Source: Clostridium guangxiense
GTDB lineage: Bacteria > Bacillota > Clostridia > Clostridiales > Clostridiaceae
Assembly: GCF_021043395.1 (NCBI RefSeq)
Contig: NZ_JAJNKE010000020.1
Coordinates: forward strand, 1 to 64,000
Direction: 5' to 3'
Length of the DNA stretch: 64,000 nt
The stretch's first letter is position 1. Every line of letters starts with the position of its first letter. Below the pieces are notes generated by a model. That model was not told the origin of the DNA. It worked only from the letters and a program-made list of their open reading frames with translations, and did no database searches. Shown in pieces: positions 43,195 to 52,132 of the stretch. Position numbers and translations under genes: made by a program.

Positions 43195-43592
43195 AAAGGT
43201 TTTAACTCGCTCTGCTAGTTAAAAGACTAACTTTTTTACTTTCGGTAAAAGTGAAGGGTTTTAACTTGCTTTGCTCATTAAAAAGTGAACTTTTTAATGA
43301 GGATTTTCCTTCGATTCTCTACGGAAAATCTTTAAATTAAATCAAAAATAATCATACGAAGGGCTTATTTAAATTAAAGTAAGTGGTGCCATAACAAAAT
43401 ATTAAATATTATTTATATATAAATGTCAATAAGGTTAAAAATTTTCCATAGTAAAACAGAGGAAAATTATCCTTAACTTTTGGCTTTAGCCAAAAAGTTC
43501 ACCTTTGACGTGCAAAACATCGTCAAACCCTTCACTTTTCACATAAGTGAAAAAGTTAGTCTTTTAACAAGCAAGGCGAGTTAAAACCCTTA
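43195..43592. repeat. Composite inverted-repeat element A
   Basis: A spacer of about 500 bases without a gene. The arms 43195-43258 and 43528-43592 are inverted copies, about 55 of 64 positions alike, each starting near AAGGGTTTTAACTCGC. Inside are more stems: CTCATTAAAAA/TTTTTAATGAG (about 43274-43300), GATTTTCC/GGAAAATC (43302-43330), ATTTTCC/GGAAAAT (about 43441-43467), TTTGACG/CGTCAAA (about 43504-43527). The 43302-43330 module recurs in elements B and C. It looks like a degenerate MITE-like element or a stack of hairpin modules. Confidence 0.75.
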
Positions 43593-43648
43593 ACTTAAAT
43601 TAGTTATAAATGTAAAAGCCAATATATAAATAAGTTGGGGGTAAAAAA

Positions 43649-44491
43649 TTGAGAGAAATAAGTTCAGAAAAAATAACAGAGGTAGTAAAAAGACTTTGTA
43701 TTGAAGCAAATTATAATTTACCAGAGGATATAGATAAAAGTCTTAAAAAATTCTATGAAAATGAAAATTGGACTATTGCTAAAGATATGCTTGAGAAAAT
43801 AATTAAAAATGTATCTATAGCTAAGAATGAACAAGTCCCAATTTGCCAAGATACAGGTATGGCGTGTGTTTTCTTAGAAATAGGACAAAATGTCCATGTT
43901 ACAGGAAAATTAATTGAAGACGCGGTAAATGAAGGTGTTAGGCAAGGATACACAGAAGGGTATCTAAGAAAATCAGTAGTAAAAGATCCAATATATAGAG
44001 GAAATACGGGCGATAATACTCCAGCTATTGTATATTATGATATTGTAAAAGGTGACGAAATAAAAATAACAGTTGTACCTAAAGGCTTTGGCTCTGAAAA
44101 TATGAGTAAAATTAAAATGTTAAAGCCATCTGAAGGTGTAGAAGGTGTAAAAGATTTTATAATTAAAACTGTAGAAGAGGCAGGACCAAATCCATGTCCA
44201 CCTATGGTAATCGGAGTTGGAATAGGAGGAACCTTTGATAAGGCTGCATTTTTGGCTAAAAAATCTCTTATGAGACCCATAGATGTAAATAATAAGAATG
44301 AGAAGTATGCAGAACTTGAAAAAGAATTGTTAGAAAAAATAAATAAACTTGGTATAGGACCTCAAGGATTTGGTGGAAATACTACAGCACTTGGTCTAAA
44401 TATAGAAACATATCCAACGCATATTGCCGGATTGCCTGTAGCTGTTAATATAAGCTGTCATGTAACAAGACATAAGAGTGAAATAATATAA
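43649..44491 (+). CDS. Class I fumarase/tartrate dehydratase, alpha subunit
   Basis: 280 residues from TTG 43649 behind TTGGGGG. Iron-sulfur hydro-lyase alpha domain: PICQDTGMACVFLEIG holds the first cluster cysteine, with others in NPCPPMVIGVGIGGTF and NISCHVTRH. Works with the next gene as a [4Fe-4S] hydratase interconverting fumarate and malate; L-tartrate dehydratase is an alternative substrate class. Confidence 0.92.
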   Translation: MREISSEKITEVVKRLCIEANYNLPEDIDKSLKKFYENENWTIAKDMLEKIIKNVSIAKNEQVPICQDTGMACVFLEIGQNVHVTGKLIEDAVNEGVRQGYTEGYLRKSVVKDPIYRGNTGDNTPAIVYYDIVKGDEIKITVVPKGFGSENMSKIKMLKPSEGVEGVKDFIIKTVEEAGPNPCPPMVIGVGIGGTFDKAAFLAKKSLMRPIDVNNKNEKYAELEKELLEKINKLGIGPQGFGGNTTALGLNIETYPTHIAGLPVAVNISCHVTRHKSEII

Positions 44492-44509
44492 GATAAACCA
44501 TCTAAGACC

Positions 44510-44567
44510 CAAAATTTAATTGTAATAAAATGCCATGTATTAAGGCATTATGGACACTTAAATTTTG
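44510..44567 (+). repeat. Nested inverted repeat between the fumarase subunit genes
   Basis: CAAAATTTAA (44510-44519) pairs with TTAAATTTTG (44558-44567), and inside AATGCC pairs with GGCATT. The 111-base gap separates two subunits of one enzyme, so it may tune their ratio. Confidence 0.5.
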
Positions 44568-44602
44568 ATAGTTGAAGTGTTTTATAAATAGGGGGAAATG
44601 GT

Positions 44603-45160
44603 ATGGAAATTGTAATAAATTCTCCAGTTTGTGAAAAAGAAATATCAAAATTAAAAATAGGAGATAGAGTACTTATAAATGGTGTAATATATACTGCAAG
44701 AGATGCTGCACATAAAAGACTTGTAGAGCTGCTTGATGAAAATAAAAAGCTTCCTATAGATGTAAAAAATCAAATTATTTATTATGCCGGTCCTACACCA
44801 GCAAAACCTAATCATGTTATTGGTTCAGCTGGACCGACTACAAGTGGAAGAATGGATGCATATGCGCCTAGACTTTTAGATCTTGGACTAAAAGGTATGA
44901 TAGGAAAAGGACTTAGATCAAAAGAGGTTATAGATTCTATAATTAAGAATAAGGCAGTTTATTTTGGAGCTATAGGTGGAGCAGCAGCACTTATTTCAAA
45001 AAGTATAGTTAAAGCCGAAGTTATTGCATATGAAGATTTGGGATCTGAAGCAATAAGAAGATTGGAAGTAGTTAACTTTCCAGCAATCGTGATAATAGAT
45101 TCAAAGGGAAACAATCTCTATGAAGAAGGAAAAAAAGAATTTCTAAGGAACTTTAAATAG
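44603..45160 (+). CDS. Class I fumarase/tartrate dehydratase, beta subunit
   Basis: 185 residues. Beta domain signature GDRVLINGVIYTARDAAHKR, GPTPAKPNHVIGSAGPTTSG and YFGAIGGAAALIS. Forms the swivelling half of the active site with the alpha subunit. Confidence 0.93.
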   Translation: MEIVINSPVCEKEISKLKIGDRVLINGVIYTARDAAHKRLVELLDENKKLPIDVKNQIIYYAGPTPAKPNHVIGSAGPTTSGRMDAYAPRLLDLGLKGMIGKGLRSKEVIDSIIKNKAVYFGAIGGAAALISKSIVKAEVIAYEDLGSEAIRRLEVVNFPAIVIIDSKGNNLYEEGKKEFLRNFK

Positions 45161-45190
45161 TTGTATAATTGTAAAAATATGTGATATTAT
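45161..45190 (+). promoter_or_regulatory. Possible promoter for the 116-residue protein
   Basis: TTGTAT (45161-45166), 18-base spacer, TATTAT (45185-45190). Only moderate match. Confidence 0.35.
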
Positions 45191-45253
45191 ATTAATTGTC
45201 AATTACGTTTAAAGTTTGGAAAGGAGATTGAGAACTTAGTTTCTCATATATTT

Positions 45254-45604
45254 ATGAATTATGATTCAAAAACTTTAAGTCAATATAAAAATAATGGTGA
45301 TATAGAAAAGTATTTAAGTAATAAATATAAGATGACTGTTTTGAAAATAGGTGTAAAGAGTTTGGTGAATATGAGAAATGAATTACCAGAAAGTGGCTTG
45401 ATGGAATTAATAGAAAATATAATGGAGGATTCATTTAAAAAAGATATATTCTTAAAAATATTTACAGTAACCAGTTCCGGTCCAGTATTTTTTTTGGTGA
45501 TTGATAAAAGGTATGAAGAGGTTAAGAGCATGTCTGATATAATATCAGATAAATATTTCTCAAAATGCAATGTTTATGTGGATATAACTAAATACATTGG
45601 CTAA
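45254..45604 (+). CDS. Unrecognised small protein
   Basis: 116 residues, no signal peptide or membrane span, alternating short helices and strands (for example IFTVTSSGPVFFLVIDK). I do not recognise the family. It is likely real because it has a promoter-like sequence, a clear AAAGGAG and a terminator. AAAGGAG (45220-45226) is 27 bases from the ATG; GAGAA (45230-45234) and TTCTC (45241-45245) can form a hairpin between them, as before nusG. It faces the sigma-54 activator gene convergently. Confidence 0.65.
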   Translation: MNYDSKTLSQYKNNGDIEKYLSNKYKMTVLKIGVKSLVNMRNELPESGLMELIENIMEDSFKKDIFLKIFTVTSSGPVFFLVIDKRYEEVKSMSDIISDKYFSKCNVYVDITKYIG

Positions 45605-45610
45605 GTAAAT

Positions 45611-45650
45611 TTTTGAACCAAAATGCGTGTAAAAAGATTTTGGTTCAAAA
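45611..45650. terminator. Bidirectional terminator with TGAACCAAAAT core
   Basis: TTTTGAACCAAAAT and ATTTTGGTTCAAAA are perfect 14-base complements around GCGTGTAAAAAG. It stands between convergent genes. The core is shared with the inverted repeat at 7490-7548. Confidence 0.75.
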
Positions 45651-45656
45651 AGATTA

Positions 45657-47663
45657 TTATTTATCTACATCTAAGTTGTATTTTTTGCACTTTAGGGCCA
45701 CTGTCCTGTGAGTTATTCCAAGAACTTTACCAACTTTATTAAAACTTTTGTATTTTTTCATTGCAAGTTCTAAAACTTTTTTTTCATAATCTTCAAGTTT
45801 TAATATAGGATTATTTTCATCAATAGTTATAGAATCAGTTTCGGGCTCAATATTTGATATATATATTGGCAAATCCTTTGAAGTTATAACATCATTGTCG
45901 CACATATTTATTGCCCTTTCTATTACATTTTCAAGTTCTCTTATGTTTCCAGGCCATTGATAATTTATTAGATAATATATACAGTTTTTATCTATATTTT
46001 TTATTGGTTTATTAAGTTTCTTACTTATATTTTTTATGAAATATTCTACAAGGAGGTTAATGTCCTCTTTTCTTTTTCTTAGAGGTGGTAAAAATATAGA
46101 AATAACATTCAATCTATAGTATAAATCTTCCCTAAATTCTCTTTTTTGTATCATTTCTTCTAAATTTCTATTTGTAGCAGCAATAATTCTAATGTCTACC
46201 TTTTGAGTAGTAAGACCTCCAACGCTTTCAAATTCTCTTTCTTGAATAACCCTTAGAAGCTTTGCCTGCATTGATTTTGGCATATCACCAATTTCGTCTA
46301 AAAATAAAGTTCCTGTATCAGCTATGTTAAGCTTTCCGGGTTTACTTTTAAAAGCACCTGTAAAAGCACCCTTTTCATATCCAAAAAGCTCACTTTCTAG
46401 TAGATTTTCAGGTATTGCAGCGCAATTTACTCTAACAAAAGGCTTGTCTCTTCTTGAACTATTAGTGTGTATTGCCTTGGCAATAAGTTCTTTACCAGTT
46501 CCACTTTCACCCCTTATTAGTACAGTAGAGGTTGAATTTGATGCCTTTGCAGCTGTAATTAAAGTATCCTTAAGGGAACTGCTGCTGCCAATAATATTGC
46601 TAAAAGAACCACTTAGTTTAGTATGTCTTATAAGTTCACTCTTATAGTAGTTTAATTCTTCTTCAGATTGTTCTAATTTTTTTGCGACATCTTTTATTTG
46701 ATCTACAGTTTTAGAAATGGATATAACACCCTTGAAATAATTATCAATAAAAATGGGTTCCACGGTACACATTATATTTACATCATGTTTATTAATAAGC
46801 ACATCTTCTATTGGTTTTTTTGAATCGAAAACCTTCATCCTATAACCATCAGGAGAAATTTCAATTAAGTCTTTTCCTATTATATCCTTTTCAGTGATAT
46901 GAAAATTTGTTTTATAAGCAGGGTTTATATAGCTTATTTTTCTATGCTCGTCTACAAAACATATCAAATCATGAGAAGTTGCAAGTATCTTTTTAAATTT
47001 TTCATTTAATTCTTTTAAACCAATAAGTTCAGACATATCTTGAAAAACAGACACAGAACCAATCACATTATCTTTTGATATTATAGGTGAACTGTTTGAA
47101 ATAATTGTGTTGTTTTTTATATGGTATATTTTACCTATTTCCTTTTCCTTGTTTTTCATTACCATTGGAAGTTCTGAATTTGGAAGTATGTTTTGTATAG
47201 GAAATCCCAATACGTCATTCAAGTTTTTATTTAGATATTTTAATGCATAGTTATTCATATAAGTAATATTGCAGTTTGAATCAACTACAACAATGCCAAC
47301 AGGTAAGTTTTCAAGAATTTGTTCATTTGCTATGGTGTTTTCCTGTATTATAGCATCTATATTTGAAAATGAACTGTTTTTATCATTTAATTCTATGGTT
47401 ATATAGTTGCTTAATTCAAGTACAGCTCTTTGACCATTTTTTGTGTCCTCAAAACAAGATAATTCTACAAGTTCATTTTCTTGAATTTTTAACGAAACAA
47501 GTGCTAGCATGCTTATGGCGATTGGTTCATTTGACGTCATCTTTCTTATGTATAAATTGATGTTGAATTTTTGTTTAATTTGAGAGGTTTTGTGAACAAT
47601 CATAGCTGCAATTCTAGTATGAATTCCATTTTTTATATTTACCGATATGCAATTTTTAAACAT
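45657..47663 (-). CDS. HPr-PAS-PAS sigma-54-dependent activator
   Basis: 668 residues. Residues 1-90 look like the PTS phosphocarrier HPr: [12 protein letters not shown] keeps H15 and R17, but P18 is Ile; S51 aligns with the regulatory Ser46. Two PAS-like sensors follow (about 115-215 and 225-325), then the sigma-54 AAA+ domain: Walker A GESGTGKE (385-392), GAFTGA loop (432-437), LFLDE (453-457), AATN (495-498), and a Fis-type helix-turn-helix (about 638-662). It is divergent from ptsI, whose upstream region has a sigma-54 promoter and palindromic sites. It probably activates ptsI according to PTS phosphorylation and a PAS ligand; ligand unknown. Confidence 0.88.
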   Translation of the reverse strand: MFKNCISVNIKNGIHTRIAAMIVHKTSQIKQKFNINLYIRKMTSNEPIAISMLALVSLKIQENELVELSCFEDTKNGQRAVLELSNYITIELNDKNSSFSNIDAIIQENTIANEQILENLPVGIVVVDSNCNITYMNNYALKYLNKNLNDVLGFPIQNILPNSELPMVMKNKEKEIGKIYHIKNNTIISNSSPIISKDNVIGSVSVFQDMSELIGLKELNEKFKKILATSHDLICFVDEHRKISYINPAYKTNFHITEKDIIGKDLIEISPDGYRMKVFDSKKPIEDVLINKHDVNIMCTVEPIFIDNYFKGVISISKTVDQIKDVAKKLEQSEEELNYYKSELIRHTKLSGSFSNIIGSSSSLKDTLITAAKASNSTSTVLIRGESGTGKELIAKAIHTNSSRRDKPFVRVNCAAIPENLLESELFGYEKGAFTGAFKSKPGKLNIADTGTLFLDEIGDMPKSMQAKLLRVIQEREFESVGGLTTQKVDIRIIAATNRNLEEMIQKREFREDLYYRLNVISIFLPPLRKRKEDINLLVEYFIKNISKKLNKPIKNIDKNCIYYLINYQWPGNIRELENVIERAINMCDNDVITSKDLPIYISNIEPETDSITIDENNPILKLEDYEKKVLELAMKKYKSFNKVGKVLGITHRTVALKCKKYNLDVDK

Positions 47664-47687
47664 AATCTAATCACCTTTCACGTTTTA

Positions 47688-47702
47688 TGATAAAAATTAT
47701 CA
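47688..47702. promoter_or_regulatory. Palindromic site 1, candidate activator site
   Basis: TGATAA-AAA-TTATCA. Centre 47695, 32 bases (about three helical turns) from site 2, and close to the activator start, so it could also serve autoregulation. Confidence 0.6.
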
Positions 47703-47719
47703 ATAATCCCTAAAAGGTA

Positions 47720-47734
47720 TGATAATTTTTATCA
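47720..47734. promoter_or_regulatory. Palindromic site 2, candidate activator site
   Basis: TGATAA-TTT-TTATCA, the same half-sites as sites 1 and 3. Centre 47727. Confidence 0.6.
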
Positions 47735-47816
47735 ATTATATTTTACTACTATAAATAGCACATATCCACAAAAGTTTTGGAAAAAATATAAGTAAGTTAA
47801 GTTTTTATTATAACTG

Positions 47817-47833
47817 TTGATAAAAATTATCAA
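47817..47833. promoter_or_regulatory. Palindromic site 3, candidate activator site
   Basis: TTGATAA-AAA-TTATCAA, the longest of the three. Centre 47825, about 165 bases before the predicted ptsI start, a normal enhancer distance for sigma-54 activators. Confidence 0.62.
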
Positions 47834-47964
47834 GAAATCAATTGAAATATTTAAGTTATGATTGTGTATGTCAATTTAAATATTACTTGAATTAAAAATT
47901 TCCTATGTTAAATACAGGTTTCACATGTAAAAACTAAATTAAAAATAATAAATTAAAGTACAAT

Positions 47965-47980
47965 TGGCATATTTTTTGCT
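47965..47980 (+). promoter_or_regulatory. Predicted sigma-54 promoter of ptsI
   Basis: TGGCATATTTTTTGCT fits the -24/-12 consensus TGGCAyr-N4-TTGCw with exact spacing (GG 47966-47967, GC 47978-47979). The start would be near 47991, 33 bases before ptsI. A TATAAT at 47983-47988 also exists, but no -35 box stands at a suitable distance. Confidence 0.75.
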
Positions 47981-48023
47981 TATATAATTAGTGAAAGTTT
48001 ATGCTATCTAAGGAGGAATTGTA

Positions 48024-49652
48024 ATGCCCAATAATATAAAAAAGGGAATAGCGGCATCAAAAGGTTACGCTATAGGACATATTTTTATAAAGGCTGATAA
48101 AGAAGTTGAAATAGTTGAGAAGACAATATCTAATATAGAGGAAGAAAAAGCAAGATTTGAAGCTGCTGTAGAAGATTCAAGAAAACAGCTTACTAAAATA
48201 AAGGAAAAGGCTGTAAAGGATTTAGGCGCTGACAAAGCGGCTGTATTTGAAAGCCATATAATGCTTCTAGATGATCCTGAATTTGCAGGTCAAGCAAAAT
48301 CTATGATAGAAGATAAGAAAATAAATGCTGAAAAAGCATTAAGTGACGTAATTGATAACTTTATGAATATATTTGCTGGAATAGAAGACGAATATATTAA
48401 AGAAAGAGTTGCAGACATAAAGGATGTTGGAAACAGAATACTTAATAACTTAACTGGAAATGGTTCAGGAGATCTTGGAGACATAGAAAAGGGAACTATT
48501 GTAGTAGCAAATGATTTAACACCTTCGGATACTGCACAACTTGATAAAGATAAGGTTGTTGCATTCCTAACTAATATAGGAGGTAGAACTTCTCACAGTG
48601 CTATAATGGCGAGAACATTAGAAATACCAGCTATAGTTGGTTTAAAAGATATAGTTTCTTCAGTTAAAAATGGAGATACAGTTATAGTTGATGGAATTGA
48701 AGGAGAAGCTATAATAAATCCAGATGAAAACACTTTAAGTGAATATACTGCTAAAAAAGAAGAATTTGAGAAAAAGCAGGAAGAACTTAAAAGACTTATA
48801 AATATAGAGACAAAAACAAAAGCAGGTAAAAGAGTAGAAGTTTGCGGAAACATAGGAAAGGCTAAAGATGTAGAGGCTGTTTTAGCAAATGGAGGAGACG
48901 GAGTAGGCTTATTTAGAACGGAGTTTCTTTACATGGATAGGGAATCAATGCCTACAGAAGATGAACAATTTGAAGCATATAAGCATGTTGTAGAAAAAAT
49001 GGGTAAAAGACCTGTTGTTATAAGAACACTTGATATAGGTGGAGATAAGAAATTACCATATCTACCACTTCCAGAGGAGATGAATCCCTTCCTTGGCTTT
49101 AGAGCAATAAGACTTTGCCTTGGAAGAAAAGATATATTTAAAGTTCAATTAAGAGCACTTTTAAGAGCTTCAGTTTATGGAAACTTAAAAATCATGTTCC
49201 CAATGATCTCTTCACTTGAAGAATTCCTTGAAGCAAAAGAAGTTTTAAAAGAGTGCATGAATGAGCTTACTAAAGAAGGAAAGCCATTTAATGAAAAACT
49301 TGAAACAGGAATAATGGTTGAAATACCTGCAGCAGCAGTAAATTCAGAAGAACTTGCAAAATACGTTGATTTCTTTAGTATTGGAACTAACGATTTAATT
49401 CAATATACACTTGCAGCAGATAGAATGAATGAAAAAGTATCATATTTATACAATCCAATGCATCCCGCAGTTCTAAAGTTAATAAAAATGACTATAGAAT
49501 CAGCACATAAAGAAGGAAAATGGTGTGGAATGTGCGGTGAAATGGCAGGAGACGAAAAAGCAATACCAACTCTTGTAGAGTATGGACTTGACGAGTTCTC
49601 AATGAGTGCTTCATCAATTCTTACTGCAAAAGAATTGATAATGAAAGCTTAA
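48024..49652 (+). CDS. ptsI: PTS phosphoenolpyruvate-protein phosphotransferase (enzyme I)
   Basis: 542 residues. N-terminal HPr-binding helical domain, the phosphohistidine domain with GGRTSHSAIMAR, and the PEP-binding barrel with GLFRTEFLYMD, FFSIGTNDLIQYTLAADR and the C-terminal GMCGEMAGD with its catalytic Cys. Starts the phosphate relay PEP to EI to HPr to sugar-specific EII. No ptsH follows: the gene stands alone behind a terminator, so the general HPr is elsewhere. Confidence 0.98.
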   Translation: MPNNIKKGIAASKGYAIGHIFIKADKEVEIVEKTISNIEEEKARFEAAVEDSRKQLTKIKEKAVKDLGADKAAVFESHIMLLDDPEFAGQAKSMIEDKKINAEKALSDVIDNFMNIFAGIEDEYIKERVADIKDVGNRILNNLTGNGSGDLGDIEKGTIVVANDLTPSDTAQLDKDKVVAFLTNIGGRTSHSAIMARTLEIPAIVGLKDIVSSVKNGDTVIVDGIEGEAIINPDENTLSEYTAKKEEFEKKQEELKRLINIETKTKAGKRVEVCGNIGKAKDVEAVLANGGDGVGLFRTEFLYMDRESMPTEDEQFEAYKHVVEKMGKRPVVIRTLDIGGDKKLPYLPLPEEMNPFLGFRAIRLCLGRKDIFKVQLRALLRASVYGNLKIMFPMISSLEEFLEAKEVLKECMNELTKEGKPFNEKLETGIMVEIPAAAVNSEELAKYVDFFSIGTNDLIQYTLAADRMNEKVSYLYNPMHPAVLKLIKMTIESAHKEGKWCGMCGEMAGDEKAIPTLVEYGLDEFSMSASSILTAKELIMKA

Positions 49653-49688
49653 ATTAAGGCATTATATTACTAAATATATATATATATT

Positions 49689-49728
49689 GGAGCAAACGGT
49701 ACAGTGTATTGTTTGCTCCATTTTTTTT
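49689..49728 (+). terminator. Intrinsic terminator after ptsI
   Basis: GGAGCAAAC and GTTTGCTCC are perfect complements around a 13-base loop, followed by A and eight Ts. Confidence 0.93.
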
Positions 49729-49731
49729 ATC

Positions 49732-49925
49732 AGAGTACGAAGGACAATGAAGGATGATTTTTCTCTGTTTCACTACGGAAAATACTTAAATATAGAAGAT
49801 AGCTGGATGACACTTTTAGAAATATAAAGTATAATGATTAAGAGTGAAACTAGCGTCAGCATTAAGTTCTAAGATTTTCTGGAATGAAATGAAAGAAAAT
49901 CAACCATCACTGTACTCTCTACTCT
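49732..49925. repeat. Inverted-repeat element B
   Basis: Begins AGAGTACGAAGGACAATG and ends with the reverse complement style ACTGTACTCTCTACTCT. The module GATTTTTC...GGAAAATA (49756-49784) matches those in A and C, and GTCAGCATTAAGTTCTAAG with the following AGATTTTCTGG (about 49855-49882) matches C. No coding potential. Confidence 0.75.
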
Positions 49926-50011
49926 AAATAAAAGGTTAATTGGTACAAAAATATTTTAGTTGATTTAAATATTACAGGTAATTTTAATATACATAGAACA
50001 AGGGTGATCAT

Positions 50012-51229
50012 ATGAATAAATCAAACAAGCTTTATAAAAGGGCACTGGCGCTTTTAGAAAATGGAAAAATTGATAAGGCAATTGAAGTTTGTGATAAAAG
50101 TATTGCTGAGGATATAAGAAATAAAGGAGCATTAGACCTTAAAGGATTGATTTTCTATTTAAAGGGAGACTTAAATGAGGCAAGAAAAGTGTGGCAGCTT
50201 AATTGTAAAGTTAATAAAGATAAAGCAGCAGAAAAATATCTTCAAGGTGTTGATAGTGATGAAAGGTTATTTCAATATTTTTTAAGGGCATTAAAATACA
50301 TAGAAAAACTAAGAATAAATGAAGCGATGGAGCTTCTTGAGAAATGTGAAAGAAGTGATTATAATTCTATAAATGTGAATAATAATATTGCAATTTGCGC
50401 TGTGAAGCAGGGAGATTACAATAAAGCTAATATTCATTTAGAAAAGGTATTAAAATTAGACAGATCAAATGAAATGGCGCTGGAAACCAAGAAAAAGCTT
50501 CAGGATATTGGAATTATAAAATCAAAATTTAAAATTAAATCATTACTAAAGCTAGCAGCTGCAGTTACACTTGTGGTTTTAATTGGCTTTGGAGGTTTAT
50601 ACATATATAATGAAAACTTTAAAAATATAAGTAAAGTTTCTGTGAAAAAAGCAAAGAAGATAGCTGTAAAAAAACAAACTAAGGCAAAAGCAAAAAAAGA
50701 GGTGAAGGCTACTAATAAGTTTGATGCGGCAGAACTTCAAAATGCCATAAATAATAAGGATTATGAAAAAATATTTTATTACGAAGATAACTTTAAAAAT
50801 GCAGACATTAGAATAAATGATAAAGTTTTAATGAATAAAGCATTAGAAATTCTTCAAAATGATGGGGTTGTATATTTTTATGGAGTAGCCAATGATTATG
50901 CTAAAAAAAGTGACTATGCTAATGCAGAAAAGTATTTTTTAAAAGCATATACATATGGAAGCAGCAATTATTTATATAAGGATACAATATATTTTTTGGC
51001 AACTTCATATAAAAATTCAGGTGATATAGAAAATGCAATTAAATATTATACAATGTACGATTCAAATTATAAAGCAGGAAGCTATGAAGAAACTGTTTTG
51101 TATGAACTTGCAGTTATTTATAAGGATCTAGATAAAGCAAAAGCTAAGAATTATGCTAGTAATCTTATAAATAATTACCCAAGGTCCGTATACATTAACT
51201 CCATAATAAAAAACATAATTTCGAATTAA
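50012..51229 (+). CDS. TPR-repeat membrane protein
   Basis: 405 residues. Residues about 1-165 hold tetratricopeptide-like helical repeats (YKRALALLENGKIDKAIEVC, NEAMELLEKCERSDY, GDYNKANIHLEKVLKLD). One membrane span follows (about 179-199, LLKLAAAVTLVVLIGFGGLY), then a lysine-rich linker and a second set of TPR repeats (KKSDYANAEKYFLKAY, NSGDIENAIKYYTMYD). Probably a scaffold with repeats on both sides of the membrane; partners unknown. ATG 50012 behind AAGGGTG. Confidence 0.8.
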   Translation: MNKSNKLYKRALALLENGKIDKAIEVCDKSIAEDIRNKGALDLKGLIFYLKGDLNEARKVWQLNCKVNKDKAAEKYLQGVDSDERLFQYFLRALKYIEKLRINEAMELLEKCERSDYNSINVNNNIAICAVKQGDYNKANIHLEKVLKLDRSNEMALETKKKLQDIGIIKSKFKIKSLLKLAAAVTLVVLIGFGGLYIYNENFKNISKVSVKKAKKIAVKKQTKAKAKKEVKATNKFDAAELQNAINNKDYEKIFYYEDNFKNADIRINDKVLMNKALEILQNDGVVYFYGVANDYAKKSDYANAEKYFLKAYTYGSSNYLYKDTIYFLATSYKNSGDIENAIKYYTMYDSNYKAGSYEETVLYELAVIYKDLDKAKAKNYASNLINNYPRSVYINSIIKNIISN

Positions 51230-51302
51230 CACTAAGTTAATGCAGCTTTAATATAAGAATAATAAAATATCAATATAAATATTTATTCAGGGAGAGTTGT
51301 GT

Positions 51303-51881
51303 ATGAAAAATTTAAATGTTTGTATTGATATTGATGGAACTTTGACCAATCCATACTACTGGCTTGATAAAACAGCAGAATATTTTAATAAAGTTGTTAG
51401 ACATGAAGACTTTACAAAATATGAATATTCAAGGGTTATGGGAATTTCACAAAGTGAATACGAAGAGTTTTATGAGAAGTACAAGTTTAAATATCACAGT
51501 AAGGATATATTAAGATTTAAAGCAAAGGATATAATAAATAAGTTGTATTTAAGCAATAATATTTTCTTTGTAACGGCTAGAGATAAATCTCTTGAAATGT
51601 TGACTTTTTCATATTTAAATAAGAAAAATATTAAATTTGATAAGTTATTTGTATTAGGAACTCATCACAAGGTTAAAGAAGCAGAGGAACTTAAATGTGA
51701 TATTTTTATTGAAGATAATCCTTATAATGCTGTGGAACTTTCAAATGCAGGTTTTAAAGTATTATTAATGGATACAACCTATAACAAAGCAATAGCACAT
51801 CATAATATTATAAGGGTTTATGACTGGATTCATGTTGAAACGGTTATTAATAGCTTAATATTTGATGAAAAAGCAATTTAA
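51303..51881 (+). CDS. HAD-superfamily 5'-nucleotidase-like hydrolase
   Basis: 192 residues from ATG 51303, 6 bases after GGAGAG. HAD motif I DIDGTLTNP with the nucleophile Asp, motif II VTARD and motif IV FIEDNPYNA. Similar to the NT5C/YqfW group of putative deoxyribonucleotidases. Substrate not known. Confidence 0.8.
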   Translation: MKNLNVCIDIDGTLTNPYYWLDKTAEYFNKVVRHEDFTKYEYSRVMGISQSEYEEFYEKYKFKYHSKDILRFKAKDIINKLYLSNNIFFVTARDKSLEMLTFSYLNKKNIKFDKLFVLGTHHKVKEAEELKCDIFIEDNPYNAVELSNAGFKVLLMDTTYNKAIAHHNIIRVYDWIHVETVINSLIFDEKAI

Positions 51882-51894
51882 ATTGTGGAAATTT

Positions 51895-51962
51895 AATTTC
51901 TAAGATTTTCTGTATTAACAGAAAATCACACTTCACTGAATTCTCTAATCTAAAATCTCTAT
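51895..51962. repeat. Element D, right-end remnant of the repeat family
   Basis: TTTCTAAGATTTTCTGTATT with ACAGAAAATCAC forms the stem GATTTTCTGT/ACAGAAAATC and is followed by CACTTCACTGAATTCTCT, like the right ends of B and C. The left half is missing. Confidence 0.6.
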
Positions 51963-52074
51963 TATTTATTCTAAATTGCCAAAGTTTTGCAAAAAAATTT
52001 CTATAAATGCATGTATAACTTTAATTTTGTATCGTATAATAAAAACGTAGATTAAACGTATACAGAAAAAAACA

Positions 52075-52102
52075 TTGACTTTATGTTATTAAGTGGTAAA
52101 AT
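52075..52102 (+). promoter_or_regulatory. Predicted sigma-A promoter for trxA-trxB
   Basis: TTGACT (52075-52080), 16-base spacer, TAAAAT (52097-52102). Confidence 0.6.
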
Positions 52103-52115
52103 TATAATTAGAAAC

Positions 52116-52132
52116 ATACCCTATGGGGGTAT
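52116..52132. promoter_or_regulatory. CsoR/CstR-like operator at the trxA start site
   Basis: ATACCC-TATGG-GGGTAT, an inverted repeat with a G tract. This is the form of operators bound by CsoR/CstR/RcnR-type repressors, which sense copper, persulfide or other soft ligands. It lies 13 bases after the -10 box, where a bound repressor would block transcription. No such regulator gene is in the window. Confidence 0.55.

Noticed and set aside
43150-43648. CRISPR array in the repeat-rich spacer after cwlD
   Set aside because: Repeats are inverted and of differing length, without regular direct repeats and unique spacers, and no cas genes are near.
46324-46647. Plus-strand 107-codon frame within the sigma-54 activator gene
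   Set aside because: It lies antisense to the conserved AAA+ motifs and has no ribosome binding site.
47983-47988. TATAAT as a sigma-A -10 box for ptsI
   Set aside because: The nearest -35-like sequence TTGGCA is only 13 bases away, too close, and itself forms part of the exactly spaced -24/-12 box. It stays a weak alternative.
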